A program made the translations under genes and the position numbers. A stretch of 22,798 nucleotides of DNA from Anaerolineales bacterium (GTDB taxonomy: Bacteria > Chloroflexota > Anaerolineae > Anaerolineales > Villigracilaceae). Shown here one piece after another: positions 8,281 to 16,083 of this stretch. How positions within the stretch are numbered: the first letter of the stretch is position 1; each line of letters begins with the position of its first letter. The stretch lies in the NCBI GenBank assembly GCA_020847355.1, contig JADLCG010000215.1:1-22798 (forward strand), given 5' to 3'. The notes beneath the pieces are model-generated. The model saw nothing but the letters and a program-made list of their open reading frames with translations. It made no database searches and had not been told where the DNA came from.

Positions 8281-8994
8281 TTATGAAGCGGAATAAGCCC
8301 CGCGATATTCCGGCGGAAGGAGTTCCGCCAGCGCTTGCATGATCAGGCGCGTGCCTTCCGGGATCGCTTCTTGCTTAACTGTAATCTGGTCGTTCAGCCG
8401 CAACATTTTCCCCACTTTGATTTTGACCGGCGAACGCCGTAGCTTTTTCAGATTGTTATAGACTTTTTCATTTTCCGTGCCGACCACGCTGATTGGCAAA
8501 ACGGAAGCGCCAGATTTATAAGCGAGGAAAGCCGCGCCGCCGTTGCCTTCTTCCAAACCGCCGGTGAGCGTGTACCTGCCTTCAGGCGCAATGGCAATCA
8601 TGCGGCCTTCCGCCAGCCCGTCTAAAGCGGCGCGCAGGGCGCGTTTATCCGGCTTGCCGCGATGAAGCCAAATGACGCCGTACCAATCCATCAGCTTGCC
8701 AAGTAGCGGCACGTCATATAATTCGATTTTGCCAAGCGCATCGGGCAGGTTTGGGACAACTGAGAATAAAGCTGGCACATCTGCATCGCCAATGTGATTG
8801 ATGACGATCAAGACGGGACCCTGTTGGGGATAATTTTCCAAGCCTTCCACAGTGACTTGCAAACAAGCTTTGCAAACGAGCTTAACGATGCCTTTTGCCA
8901 AAACACGAAAAAAATTGCGCGCCGGCGATAGCTTTGGTAATCTCGTTAATTCAGGATGCCAAAGTTCGGTGATGGGTTTAGGCGGAGTTTCCAT
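8281..8994 (-). CDS. PlsC-family lysophospholipid (1-acylglycerol-3-phosphate) acyltransferase
   Basis: A 237-residue member of the LPLAT/PlsC superfamily, which moves a fatty acyl group onto (lyso)phosphatidic acid or a related acceptor at the cytoplasmic membrane. The HX4D catalytic motif is NHIGDAD (His67, Asp72), and APEGR (136-140) is the second conserved block that contacts the phosphate. The frame stays open to a TTG at 9069, but I prefer the ATG at 8994, 13 bases after the stop of the preceding acyltransferase. The longer start would overlap that gene by about 60 bases and add an atypical N-terminus. It is the last gene of the four-gene operon. Two acyltransferases in tandem could differ in acyl donor or acceptor; the sequence does not say which. 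Confidence 0.88.
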   Translation of the reverse strand: METPPKPITELWHPELTRLPKLSPARNFFRVLAKGIVKLVCKACLQVTVEGLENYPQQGPVLIVINHIGDADVPALFSVVPNLPDALGKIELYDVPLLGKLMDWYGVIWLHRGKPDKRALRAALDGLAEGRMIAIAPEGRYTLTGGLEEGNGGAAFLAYKSGASVLPISVVGTENEKVYNNLKKLRRSPVKIKVGKMLRLNDQITVKQEAIPEGTRLIMQALAELLPPEYRGAYSAS

Positions 8995-9007
8995 AATCAA
9001 TAACGGT

Positions 9008-9697
9008 TCAACTTGAGATTGCCTGTCCGGCGTATACGCCGTGATATTCCTTTGGGAGCAAGCCGGCAATGTAACGCATGACTAAGTCCGCATTAGTTTG
9101 GCGGGCTTCGCGCCGCTCGGCGCCTTTGGCTTGAATGGCAGGGAATTGAATGGGCTTACCAATCCGCAGTTCGATCTGCGGCTTGAGTCCGCGCTTGGCT
9201 TTTTGCCAAAAATCTCCGGTCGTTCCGAGAACGCCCACCGGAATTACCGGCGTTTGCGCGTGTTCAATGATGTAGCCCAAGCCGGGCATGGCGCGGCGCA
9301 TGGCGACTTCGTGCGAGCGCCCGCCTTCGGGAGCGATGACCAATGGTTTGCCTTTTTTCAAAATCACGATGATTTTTTCAAGTAGCGTGCGATCATATTC
9401 TCCACGATGCACGGGAATTACGCCGTATAAGGAGAGGATCGTCCCTTCGCCTTTTTTCTTGAAGACGTTGGCGGCGCCGATCACTTCCGGCTCTTCGGGC
9501 CAAAAGCAAACGACAACGGGCGGATCAAAAATAGAGATGTGATTCATCGCGATCACGTACGGCGTGCCCAGCGGCACATTTTCCGCGCCGTGGATCGTCA
9601 CCTTGCCTGCCAGCCGGAAGAAGGAGCGAATGCCAAAGCGCAGCCAGAGGCGATTAAATCTGGTGTATAGCGGGGGGGCATAATCTTTTATTGACAT
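9008..9697 (-). CDS. PlsC-family 1-acyl-sn-glycerol-3-phosphate acyltransferase
   Basis: A 229-residue LPLAT/PlsC protein acting at the inner face of the membrane in phosphatidic acid synthesis. The HX4D motif is NHISIFD (His53, Asp58) and the second block is APEGGRS (122-128). A hydrophobic, arginine-rich N-terminal segment fits peripheral or single-helix membrane attachment. Its ATG lies inside the last codons of cytidylate kinase (10-base overlap), so it is probably translationally coupled; no strong Shine-Dalgarno is seen. cmk next to plsC is a familiar bacterial arrangement linking CTP supply and phospholipid synthesis. It is clearly related to, but well diverged from, the acyltransferase that follows. 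Confidence 0.92.
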   Translation of the reverse strand: MSIKDYAPPLYTRFNRLWLRFGIRSFFRLAGKVTIHGAENVPLGTPYVIAMNHISIFDPPVVVCFWPEEPEVIGAANVFKKKGEGTILSLYGVIPVHRGEYDRTLLEKIIVILKKGKPLVIAPEGGRSHEVAMRRAMPGLGYIIEHAQTPVIPVGVLGTTGDFWQKAKRGLKPQIELRIGKPIQFPAIQAKGAERREARQTNADLVMRYIAGLLPKEYHGVYAGQAISS

Positions 9698-10365
9698 AGC
9701 TTAAGCGCCTGTTCAAAAACTTGTTCGCGGTCTAAACGATCCGAATCAATGATGATCGCGCCTTCCGCCGGACGGAGCGGGGCGACTGCGCGAGTGGAAT
9801 CAATGCGATCGCGCTCGATCACTTTTTTGAGGATTTCAGCGTAATCCGCTTTTTCGTGGCGGGCGATCAATTCATCATAACGGCGTTGCGCGCGTTGTTC
9901 GGCGCTGGCATCGAGAAAAATTTTCAAGTCGGCTTCGGGCAAGACCACTGTGCCGATATCGCGCCCCACCATAACGACTTGTCCGCGCAAACCGATGCGG
10001 CGCTGTTGTTCGGTCAGCGCTTGACGCACGCCGGCATAGGCGGAGACCACCGAGACGTTCGCATCCACGTCTGCGCGGCGGACTTCCCACGTAATATCTT
10101 TTGCGCCCACCAGAATATCAAAAGTCCGCCCGTCGTTTTTGGAAGGCGGCTTGATTTCAATTTGCGCGGTCTGAGCAAGCTGCGTAATCGCCGCTTCATC
10201 TTGCAAATTCAAGCCTGAGTCAAGCGCCAGCAAGGTGACTGCGCGATACATAATGCCCGTATCAAAAAAAAGGAAGTTCAATTTTTCGGCAAGTTTTTTA
10301 CCTAATGTGGATTTACCTGAAGCGGCGGGTCCGTCTAAAGCGATGATTGAGATTAAGTTAGTCAT
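9688..10365 (-). CDS. cmk: Cytidylate kinase
   Basis: A 225-residue cytosolic (d)CMP kinase, making (d)CDP from (d)CMP and ATP. The P-loop is GPAASGKST (12-20). FFDTGIMYRA (33-42) is the conserved CMP-binding segment, GRDIGTVVLP (134-143) is the second nucleotide-monophosphate contact region, and ERDRIDSTRAVAPL (184-197) is the lid region with its conserved arginines. Length matches the family. The ATG overlaps the stop of the upstream glycosyltransferase gene (TAATG), which implies translational coupling, and its own 3' end overlaps plsC. Confidence 0.97.
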   Translation of the reverse strand: MTNLISIIALDGPAASGKSTLGKKLAEKLNFLFFDTGIMYRAVTLLALDSGLNLQDEAAITQLAQTAQIEIKPPSKNDGRTFDILVGAKDITWEVRRADVDANVSVVSAYAGVRQALTEQQRRIGLRGQVVMVGRDIGTVVLPEADLKIFLDASAEQRAQRRYDELIARHEKADYAEILKKVIERDRIDSTRAVAPLRPAEGAIIIDSDRLDREQVFEQALKLCQ

Positions 10366-12059
10366 TATTTTTGTGAATAGATAAATAGATCGTTATTAGC
10401 CCAGAGCAGGATGTTCTCGCTCGTTTGCGGCATTTCGCGCAGGGTGAACCATCTCACCCAATCGGACGCTTGTGCGGTTTGCCAGGCGGTTGTCACCCGC
10501 CAAATAAAGTCTTGTCCGCGATATGGAAGCGTCGCGTCTGGGATAAATTCGTCGGTAGAAATTGCTAATTGCGGCGGTTGCGAAATATCTAGATAGTTCT
10601 CAACTGTTAGCGCATGTTCGCGCAAACTCCATTTCAAAGCCGGAGAATCAACGCCGATCAGCGCGACTGAAAGCGCGTGGTCGTCGCCTGTCTTCCATTC
10701 TGAAAGATCGTTGGCTGTGGCGGTTAGCAAATTTGCTTGTAGGGGCATATCCGCTTGCCACCAAAGTTCGGGATAGGCGGAGCCGCGTAGCCCAGTCACG
10801 CCGACCGCGCCCGCCAAACTTAATAGGCTGAGGGCAACGCCCAGTCCCCAAATTACGCCCACTTGGGCAATACGCACAGACCAGCCTAAGGCAATCAGCC
10901 CCACGCTGGGAATTATCAAGAAGAAAGCGCCCAGCGCCAGCGTTAAGTGTATGGACCAACGACTTACGTCAATGGCGTTAATTAGCGCGATCACAGAGTT
11001 GAGCCATCCAAAAATACAGAGGAAGATCACCAGCGCCGCTGTGCCAAGCATTTCTTTGCGTTCATTGGGATAGGCATTAACGAAACGAACCAATTCCGAA
11101 GCCGCCAAAGCATACATGGGAAGCAGAGCCCATGCTAGATCTGAAACTTGGCGCGCCGGATAAATCAGCGCGAGGACGATAGCGACAAAAAACCAAACGC
11201 TCAAGGAAACAAGTTTGCGGCTGGCTTTAACCCATCCGCGGACAATTGCCATGCCCGCCAATAAAAGCGCGAAAGGCTGATAAGCTAATAGGGAAATCAA
11301 AGGCAACTGTATGCCCACGCCAGAAGGCGCGCGCCAGCCGTTCAAATAAGCGGGAATGGAAGCCAGCGCTGAACTGAGCCCGTTAGGCACGAAGAAGAAA
11401 AGCGTGCCGCCAATCAACAGCGTAGCGGCAAAGGCGATTAAAAGTTCTTTACGCGCGGCGGAGGTGAATTCAAATTCGGAAAATCCAGACGCGCTGGAGA
11501 AGCGTAACTTGGCGGCTTGATAAAGCGCCCAAGCCAGCGCCAAACCTAGTAAGCCATGCCAAATGTTCGGACCGCCAAGTAAAGTCAGCGCGGCGAAAAC
11601 GCCAGCCAACTGAAAGCGTTTTTGATTGAAGAAGCCTAAGGCAAAGACCAGAAAAGTGACAGCCAGAATTGGGCTCGCGGCTTGGCGAGAAATAGCGATC
11701 AAGCCTGGGTCGAGGGCAATGAAAAAGGCGAGGATCAGGCTAGAGCGGGGTCTGAGGCGGTCTCGAAACAGGAGCGGGGCAAAGATCAGCGCGCTACCTA
11801 CCAAAGCAGGGATGAGCCGCGCCAGCGCGTCCGTCCCGCCGCCATAAAGAAAAAATACCGGAATGGTGAAAAGAATATAACCGGCGTTAGGGCTTAGAGT
11901 TTGCTTCAATCCGTCCGCTAGGCGCAAGGCTTCTAATGCTACGCGGGCTTCAGCATCGTTTAACGGTAAATGCCCAAGCCCGATCAGGCGAAAGGCGAGG
12001 GCAATCAGGAAAGCCAGCCCGTAAAACCAGCCCTCATATTTATAGGGTTTGTAAGTCAT
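10365..12059 (-). CDS. GT-C-like polytopic membrane glycosyltransferase (ArnT/PMT_2-like)
   Basis: A 564-residue protein with about a dozen hydrophobic segments. The N-terminal layout, one helix followed by an exposed loop with LPLNDAEAR (31-39) and then helices with the ARLIPALVG pattern, matches the RgtA/ArnT/PMT_2 group, which transfers sugars from polyprenyl-phosphate donors on the outer face of the membrane. Asp35 and Glu37 are at the place of the usual acidic catalytic residue. The C-terminal 130 residues are more hydrophilic and probably extracytoplasmic. The acceptor is unknown. It is the first gene of the operon with cmk and the two plsC genes, and a TACAAT box stands six bases before its ATG, with no Shine-Dalgarno. 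A conserved membrane protein of other function cannot be excluded. Confidence 0.72.
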   Translation of the reverse strand: MTYKPYKYEGWFYGLAFLIALAFRLIGLGHLPLNDAEARVALEALRLADGLKQTLSPNAGYILFTIPVFFLYGGGTDALARLIPALVGSALIFAPLLFRDRLRPRSSLILAFFIALDPGLIAISRQAASPILAVTFLVFALGFFNQKRFQLAGVFAALTLLGGPNIWHGLLGLALAWALYQAAKLRFSSASGFSEFEFTSAARKELLIAFAATLLIGGTLFFFVPNGLSSALASIPAYLNGWRAPSGVGIQLPLISLLAYQPFALLLAGMAIVRGWVKASRKLVSLSVWFFVAIVLALIYPARQVSDLAWALLPMYALAASELVRFVNAYPNERKEMLGTAALVIFLCIFGWLNSVIALINAIDVSRWSIHLTLALGAFFLIIPSVGLIALGWSVRIAQVGVIWGLGVALSLLSLAGAVGVTGLRGSAYPELWWQADMPLQANLLTATANDLSEWKTGDDHALSVALIGVDSPALKWSLREHALTVENYLDISQPPQLAISTDEFIPDATLPYRGQDFIWRVTTAWQTAQASDWVRWFTLREMPQTSENILLWANNDLFIYSQK

Positions 12060-12071
12060 GGCGCAATTGTA
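12060..12071 (-). promoter_or_regulatory. -10 box of a leaderless promoter for the glycosyltransferase-cmk-plsC operon
   Basis: TACAAT (12071-12066, minus strand) is followed by exactly six bases and the ATG. This is the same spacing as before the ABC gene at 4874 and the gene at 22594. No -35 consensus is visible. Confidence 0.5.
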
Positions 12072-12102
12072 ATCGGTTATCGCTCACCCGATTGGGATTA
12101 AT

Positions 12103-12132
12103 GAAAAACTCCGCGGCTTACGCCGCGGAGTT
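12103..12132 (-). terminator. Rho-independent terminator
   Basis: A perfect 11-bp GC-rich stem (arms 12107-12117 and 12122-12132) with a 4-base loop is followed on the minus strand by TTTTT. It begins six bases after the stop of the 305-residue membrane protein gene and closes the two-gene unit at 12138-14642. Confidence 0.92.
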
Positions 12133-12137
12133 GAGCT

Positions 12138-13055
12138 TCAACCTTTTGGTTCGCTATCGAGCTTAATGCCCTTAGTTGGCGCGACCAGTTTTTTAAGTAG
12201 GTCATACCAGAAAGAAGCGCCTTGTGAAACGGCGATCACAGTCAGCCCCAAGCCTAAGACTTTCAGCAGAATAAAACCGACCCATTCCATCGGCAAAGCG
12301 CCGGCGGCGGGGTGATCGGTTTGCCACCAACCAATCTTGATCGAGAGATCGCTCAATTCTTTGATCAAGTCCGGCAGGTTGACATTCACGCCTTCTTCTT
12401 TGATCACCATATCCGCCTTGGCGACGGCAATGGCGCGCAACTCTGCGCTCGACCATAACGCGCGCGCCAGTTGGATGCTATCCGTTCCAAATAATAAAGT
12501 GATTACGAGCGAAAGCATAATTACAAAACTTCGGGCGTTGGCGCGGAATTTAGCGGCGGCTTGTTCCATCAGACCGGTAAAGTAGGCGGTGGTGCGCGCG
12601 CGCAAATCGTTGACGTTGGTCACGCCTTGATTGATCCAACTCATAAACGCGCGTTTTGCTTCTGAGTCCGGCAGTTTATCAATCAATTCAGCGAGTTGAA
12701 TTAAAGGCAAACTCGGGTTGGCGGTGAGTCCTGCGATATCAAAATAAGCGTCCACCAAAACGCCTACTGGAACTTTTTCGATCTTCTTCGGTTGGGTTTC
12801 CGCGGTGAAGACGCTCCATAAGTTTTTATAACGGATCGGTCGAAGCGCCTGCAATTGCGGCAAAGCCACCAACTCATTTAGATATTTATTATCTCTATGC
12901 TCGCCGGCAATTTTGATCAGATATTTTTCCAAAGCCGCGCCGCGCGTTTGCAGAGTTTCGTTGATCCAACTGGTAATCAACGAAACGATCGAACCTAAAA
13001 CATAATAAACAAAAATCAAACCAACTGCTACGTCTAAAGCTTGTGAAAAAGACAT
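12138..13055 (-). CDS. Conserved membrane protein of unknown function
   Basis: A 305-residue protein that I do not assign to a named family. Hydrophobic helices are predicted at about 7-28, 175-195 and 255-277. Between the first two lies a soluble region of about 145 residues, and between the last two a region rich in charged residues (about 200-250). The C-terminal helix runs into GASFWYDLLKKL (279-290), a pattern I associate with a widespread family of bacterial hypothetical proteins. An excellent Shine-Dalgarno (AAAGGAG, 6 bases before the ATG) fixes the start. It sits 27 bases after the Vps62-like membrane protein gene, apparently in one transcript, and is followed by a strong terminator, so the two products may work together in the membrane. 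Confidence 0.8.
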   Translation of the reverse strand: MSFSQALDVAVGLIFVYYVLGSIVSLITSWINETLQTRGAALEKYLIKIAGEHRDNKYLNELVALPQLQALRPIRYKNLWSVFTAETQPKKIEKVPVGVLVDAYFDIAGLTANPSLPLIQLAELIDKLPDSEAKRAFMSWINQGVTNVNDLRARTTAYFTGLMEQAAAKFRANARSFVIMLSLVITLLFGTDSIQLARALWSSAELRAIAVAKADMVIKEEGVNVNLPDLIKELSDLSIKIGWWQTDHPAAGALPMEWVGFILLKVLGLGLTVIAVSQGASFWYDLLKKLVAPTKGIKLDSEPKG

Positions 13056-13082
13056 TGTCTGCTCCTTTGTGTACTTTTATGT

Positions 13083-14642
13083 TTAATGTTTTAATTCTTC
13101 CAACTCGCGCAACCATTCCAACGGTCTGCCCCAGCGCTTTCTTTCGCGCACGCCAACTTCGTTTTTTCTTGGTTTATCCCATTTTGGACCGGGGGGACCC
13201 GATTCATCCTTCAGCAAACTTTTTACGCCCCACAGACCTTTATATTGTACCCAATCGGGCTCAGGATTCAAGAGCACGCGCCGCCATTCTTTAACTTTGG
13301 GCTGACTCACCTTACGGCTAGACATCACCCGCTTGAGGTAGCTACTCGATTTGACAGTTTTCTCGCGCGCCGCGCGGCCCTCGTCAAAACCAATACGCAC
13401 GCCATCGCCTGAAGCAATTTCCATTGGCAAGCGGACAATGTAATGATCGGCTTCGTCGCGCAGGTTGTCAAAAGCGGTTTCATCAGACCAAAGGCTGGGG
13501 TTAGATTGCAATTCCTTCAAAGCGATTTGCCGCGCTTTTTGATTCGGGTTGATCAACATAAACAGATAATGAATCCAACCATCCAACCGAAAAAGAAAAC
13601 GCTGTACCTGACCCGGCTTATACATGCTGGGCGAACGAATCACATCGGGGCGCGCATAGTTGGCATGAGAACCCAACGCCGCATACACAATTGGATGCGT
13701 AGTTTCATGCCCAACTTGATCTTTGGCTTTCAACACGGTTTCCCACTTTTCAATATTCCCAGCCCCATGTTGCGAGAACAAAACCGCATAGGGCTGAGCG
13801 TTTTTTAGATACACCGCCACCAGTTCCCAATCGCCTTCATGGTGATTCATGCCATTTGCGGCCAGCCGCCAATCGTTGAACGCATAAAAAAAATGATATT
13901 GCAAAATAGTCCATTCATTTTGAGCCGGATCTGTTTCATAAATCACGCGCCCATAATAAACCGGCGGCGCGCCTTTTTCCAACTCTTCTGCATATTGATA
14001 ATACGCTTGGCGCGCAATCGGTTCGGTGGCTTGCGAAAGCATATCCATGATCAAGCCCGGTCCTTCGGGGATCACGCGGTCTAAAACGAATTTCATGGTG
14101 CGCACAAAAAAATAAAACAACGTCACGATATAAATCGGCAGGAGGAATAAATATTCAACTTCAAAGCTCACAAAACTTCTCTGCTTCAAAAAGAACCACA
14201 GCGGCAAAATTTCCAGCCCAATGAATAGAGCCGCAACAAACACAGCCGGGATAATACGCAAGCGAATCGGCGAAGCGAGCATGAAAATAATCAGAGCGGC
14301 AAGCGCCGCGAGCGCCAGCGTCGTTTCCATCAAAGGCGCGCCGCCCCAAAACCAAGCCCCGCCCAGCGCCAACGCAGAGCCGAGCGCCCATCCCGCCCAA
14401 GCGTCCGAATCGCGCAAGGGATTATTTACATAACGCAAATAATATTGTTCGCTTTTCAATTTTCCAATGCGTTCAAGCAGCGGATCGCCTAAATGCGCCG
14501 CATGTTCAAGCAAACTTTCTGCGCCGCTTGAAAACAAAGCGCATCTTCCCAAATATGCGTCCACCGCCATCGGGAAAAATCTTTCGCTTTTTGCAAAGCG
14601 AAGCGCCGGCTCGTATTTTTTCAACAACTCAAGTTCATCCAC
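13083..14642 (-). CDS. Membrane protein with Vps62-like (DUF946-like) C-terminal domain
   Basis: A 519-residue protein. Residues 1-80 are soluble; four hydrophobic helices follow at about 82-103, 105-123, 129-150 and 163-182. The remaining 330 residues are hydrophilic. They include YHFFYAFNDWR (249-259), NHHEGDWELVAVYLK (266-280), LGSHANYARPD (323-333) and PDWVQYKGLWG (462-472). The pattern of a HEGDWE block followed by a SHANY block recalls Vps62/DUF946-related proteins, whose biochemical role is unknown. That similarity is from memory of motifs, not from a search. The start is a GTG with TTGAGG four bases upstream; no other start is better placed. It heads a two-gene unit with the 305-residue membrane protein. 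Confidence 0.78.
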   Translation of the reverse strand: MDELELLKKYEPALRFAKSERFFPMAVDAYLGRCALFSSGAESLLEHAAHLGDPLLERIGKLKSEQYYLRYVNNPLRDSDAWAGWALGSALALGGAWFWGGAPLMETTLALAALAALIIFMLASPIRLRIIPAVFVAALFIGLEILPLWFFLKQRSFVSFEVEYLFLLPIYIVTLFYFFVRTMKFVLDRVIPEGPGLIMDMLSQATEPIARQAYYQYAEELEKGAPPVYYGRVIYETDPAQNEWTILQYHFFYAFNDWRLAANGMNHHEGDWELVAVYLKNAQPYAVLFSQHGAGNIEKWETVLKAKDQVGHETTHPIVYAALGSHANYARPDVIRSPSMYKPGQVQRFLFRLDGWIHYLFMLINPNQKARQIALKELQSNPSLWSDETAFDNLRDEADHYIVRLPMEIASGDGVRIGFDEGRAAREKTVKSSSYLKRVMSSRKVSQPKVKEWRRVLLNPEPDWVQYKGLWGVKSLLKDESGPPGPKWDKPRKNEVGVRERKRWGRPLEWLRELEELKH

Positions 14643-14721
14643 ACAGCCTCAATCCATCAAAGAGCGATCGGCTTATTTTAACTGAAGAAGGCTGAGCGTT
14701 TCTCCCCTATTATGCCCCCAA

Positions 14722-14751
14722 ATAAAAAGTGGACACGGAATGTGTCCACTT
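14722..14751 (-). terminator. Rho-independent terminator of the ATP-grasp gene
   Basis: The 10-bp stem AAGTGGACAC/GTGTCCACTT (14727-14736 with 14742-14751) has a five-base loop. On the minus strand it is followed by TTTATTT. It starts eight bases after the stop of the ATP-grasp gene. Confidence 0.9.
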
Positions 14752-14759
14752 GCTTGGTT

Positions 14760-15776
14760 TTAGCTATAAGCCATTTGTTCGAGCGGTTGTTTGCGGCGCT
14801 GACGCTTGATGATCTTCTCGGCGGCTTTGACCGTTTGGCGTTTTTGCCCTGAGCGAATGATCGTCTTCATAAATTTTGTATGATTGATATGCTTGTCATT
14901 CATCAAGGAAAAATCTGCGGAGCCCGGCTCGTGCGGCGGATAGAAAATGCCGCAATTGGGGTTGATCTCCAGCATATAAATATCGCCGTGCGCGTCCATG
15001 CGATAGTCGCAACGGGCATAGCCGTTGCCGCCCAATTCTTTGAAGACGCGGGTGGTTTGCTCGCGGAGCGTCTTCTCGATTTTCGGGTCAGTCACCGCCG
15101 CAACGGACATGCGTTCATAATCAACCCACTTCATATCGTAATGTTTGAAAGATTCGCCAGCCGGGAAGATGAATTCAACCGGCTTGACCGTAATTGGCTT
15201 GTTGACGTCTTCGGGGTTTTCGGCGATCAAACAAGTAAACTCACGACCTTCAATAAACTCTTCAATTAAAGCGCGTCCAAATTCTTCAACTTCCAAAGCG
15301 ATCTGTTCGCGGAGTTCGTCAACATTTTCAACGCGCGATTTGCGGCGAATGCCCACGCTGGCATAACCATGCGGCGGTTTGACCAACATCGGGAATTTCA
15401 AACGCTTGGCGACTTTTTCCGCGTCTTCCATGCGGTTAACAAACATCCAATTTGGGGTTGGCACGGCAACGCGCTTGGCGGCGTTCTTCATTTCGTCGCG
15501 GGTGGGGTCAAAGAATTTTGAATCTGCGCCAGTGAATGCGGCGTTATATTTTTCAAGCGCATGTACTAAGGCAATGCCAGATAAGGCGTCATCGGGAGTG
15601 CCGTCGCATAAATTTACAAAAGCGTCCACCCCTTCGTCCATCAATTCTTTAATTTGTTTTTCGACATTTGTCGGCGCTACCAGATGTTGCTTCCAACGAT
15701 AGCCTTTCATGTAGGGCGATGGATCGTAAGGGACGTCGTCTGCATCCGGCGTGCTGGTTAATACGCAAATGTACAT
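14760..15776 (-). CDS. ATP-grasp ligase, D-Ala-D-Ala-ligase-like
   Basis: A 338-residue cytosolic ATP-grasp enzyme that would join a carboxylate to an amine or thiol through an acyl-phosphate. The layout follows Ddl: LCDGTPDDALSG (56-67) aligns with the Ddl glycine-rich substrate loop, FPMLVKPPHGYASVGI (128-143) supplies the ATP-binding Lys133 and loop, and LIEEFIEG (170-177) is the adenine-binding strand. YARCD...YMLEINPN (253-274) gives the magnesium ligands Asp257, Glu270 and Asn272. The C-terminal 40 residues are unusually basic (KRQ/KK-rich). It stands alone, away from any mur cluster, so the substrate is probably not the usual D-alanine. The ATG has a good Shine-Dalgarno (AAAGGAAA), a terminator follows, and a long AT-rich leader precedes. 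Confidence 0.85.
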   Translation of the reverse strand: MYICVLTSTPDADDVPYDPSPYMKGYRWKQHLVAPTNVEKQIKELMDEGVDAFVNLCDGTPDDALSGIALVHALEKYNAAFTGADSKFFDPTRDEMKNAAKRVAVPTPNWMFVNRMEDAEKVAKRLKFPMLVKPPHGYASVGIRRKSRVENVDELREQIALEVEEFGRALIEEFIEGREFTCLIAENPEDVNKPITVKPVEFIFPAGESFKHYDMKWVDYERMSVAAVTDPKIEKTLREQTTRVFKELGGNGYARCDYRMDAHGDIYMLEINPNCGIFYPPHEPGSADFSLMNDKHINHTKFMKTIIRSGQKRQTVKAAEKIIKRQRRKQPLEQMAYS

Positions 15777-15877
15777 ATATATTTCCTTTTGTTGACTTTC
15801 CTTTTCAGCAACGATTTATTTTTTTTATTCAACAAAATATTTTTTTATTGAACGTTTAATTCAAGTTAGCAACGCAT

Positions 15878-15902
15878 ATCAATCAATAAAAATCAATCAA
15901 TA
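15878..15902. repeat. Short direct repeat
   Basis: ATCAATCAATA occurs at 15878-15888 and again at 15892-15902. It lies just downstream of the candidate promoter, in the leader of the ATP-grasp gene. It could be an operator or simply slipped AT-rich DNA. Confidence 0.6.
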
Positions 15903-15909
15903 TATGTTT

Positions 15910-15937
15910 ATTGTATTCAACTCTTGATACTTGTAAA
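15910..15937 (-). promoter_or_regulatory. Candidate sigma-70-type promoter of the ATP-grasp gene
   Basis: On the minus strand, TTTACA (15937-15932), a 16-base spacer and TACAAT (15915-15910). Each box differs from consensus by one base. The spacing equals that of the tetR promoter in this window. It would start a transcript near 15903. Confidence 0.5.
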
Positions 15938-16041
15938 GGTTTTTGAACGTATATTTATCTTAAAATATTATAAGACTATCGAGTTGATTTGAATCATTTA
16001 TGTACCGACAAAAATGTAAGTAAAAAAATCTTTAAGGTTGT

Positions 16042-16083
16042 TAAGAATCAAACGCGAGTCTTATGACTCGCGTTTGATTCTTA
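16042..16083 (-). terminator. 19-bp perfect hairpin, probable efflux-operon terminator
   Basis: Arms 16042-16060 and 16065-16083 are exact reverse complements with a TTAT loop. On the minus strand the stem is not followed directly by a T-run; seven T lie 13 bases further (16028-16022). It sits about 60 bases after the stop of the last adaptor gene. It could be a terminator, an mRNA 3'-end stabiliser, or both. Confidence 0.65.

Noticed and set aside
7787..8296. 169-residue open frame on the plus strand, opposite the start of the histidine kinase
   Set aside because: It is lysine, alanine and proline rich with no domain, and lies opposite the membrane helices of the kinase.
14880..15269. 129-residue open frame on the plus strand, opposite the ATP-grasp gene
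   Set aside because: It is entirely antisense to a gene with intact catalytic motifs and has no ribosome site or recognisable domain.
15828..15852. AT-rich inverted repeat TTCAA...TTGAA as a terminator or operator
   Set aside because: The stem is weak and mismatched at two positions, within DNA where such matches arise easily by chance.
15878..15902. Two direct repeats as a CRISPR or iteron array
   Set aside because: Only two 11-base copies with a three-base gap, no spacers, no cas or replication genes.
15777..16041. Possible riboswitch or small RNA in the AT-rich gap
   Set aside because: No conserved riboswitch core or stable multi-stem fold could be recognised; only short AT-rich repeats are visible.
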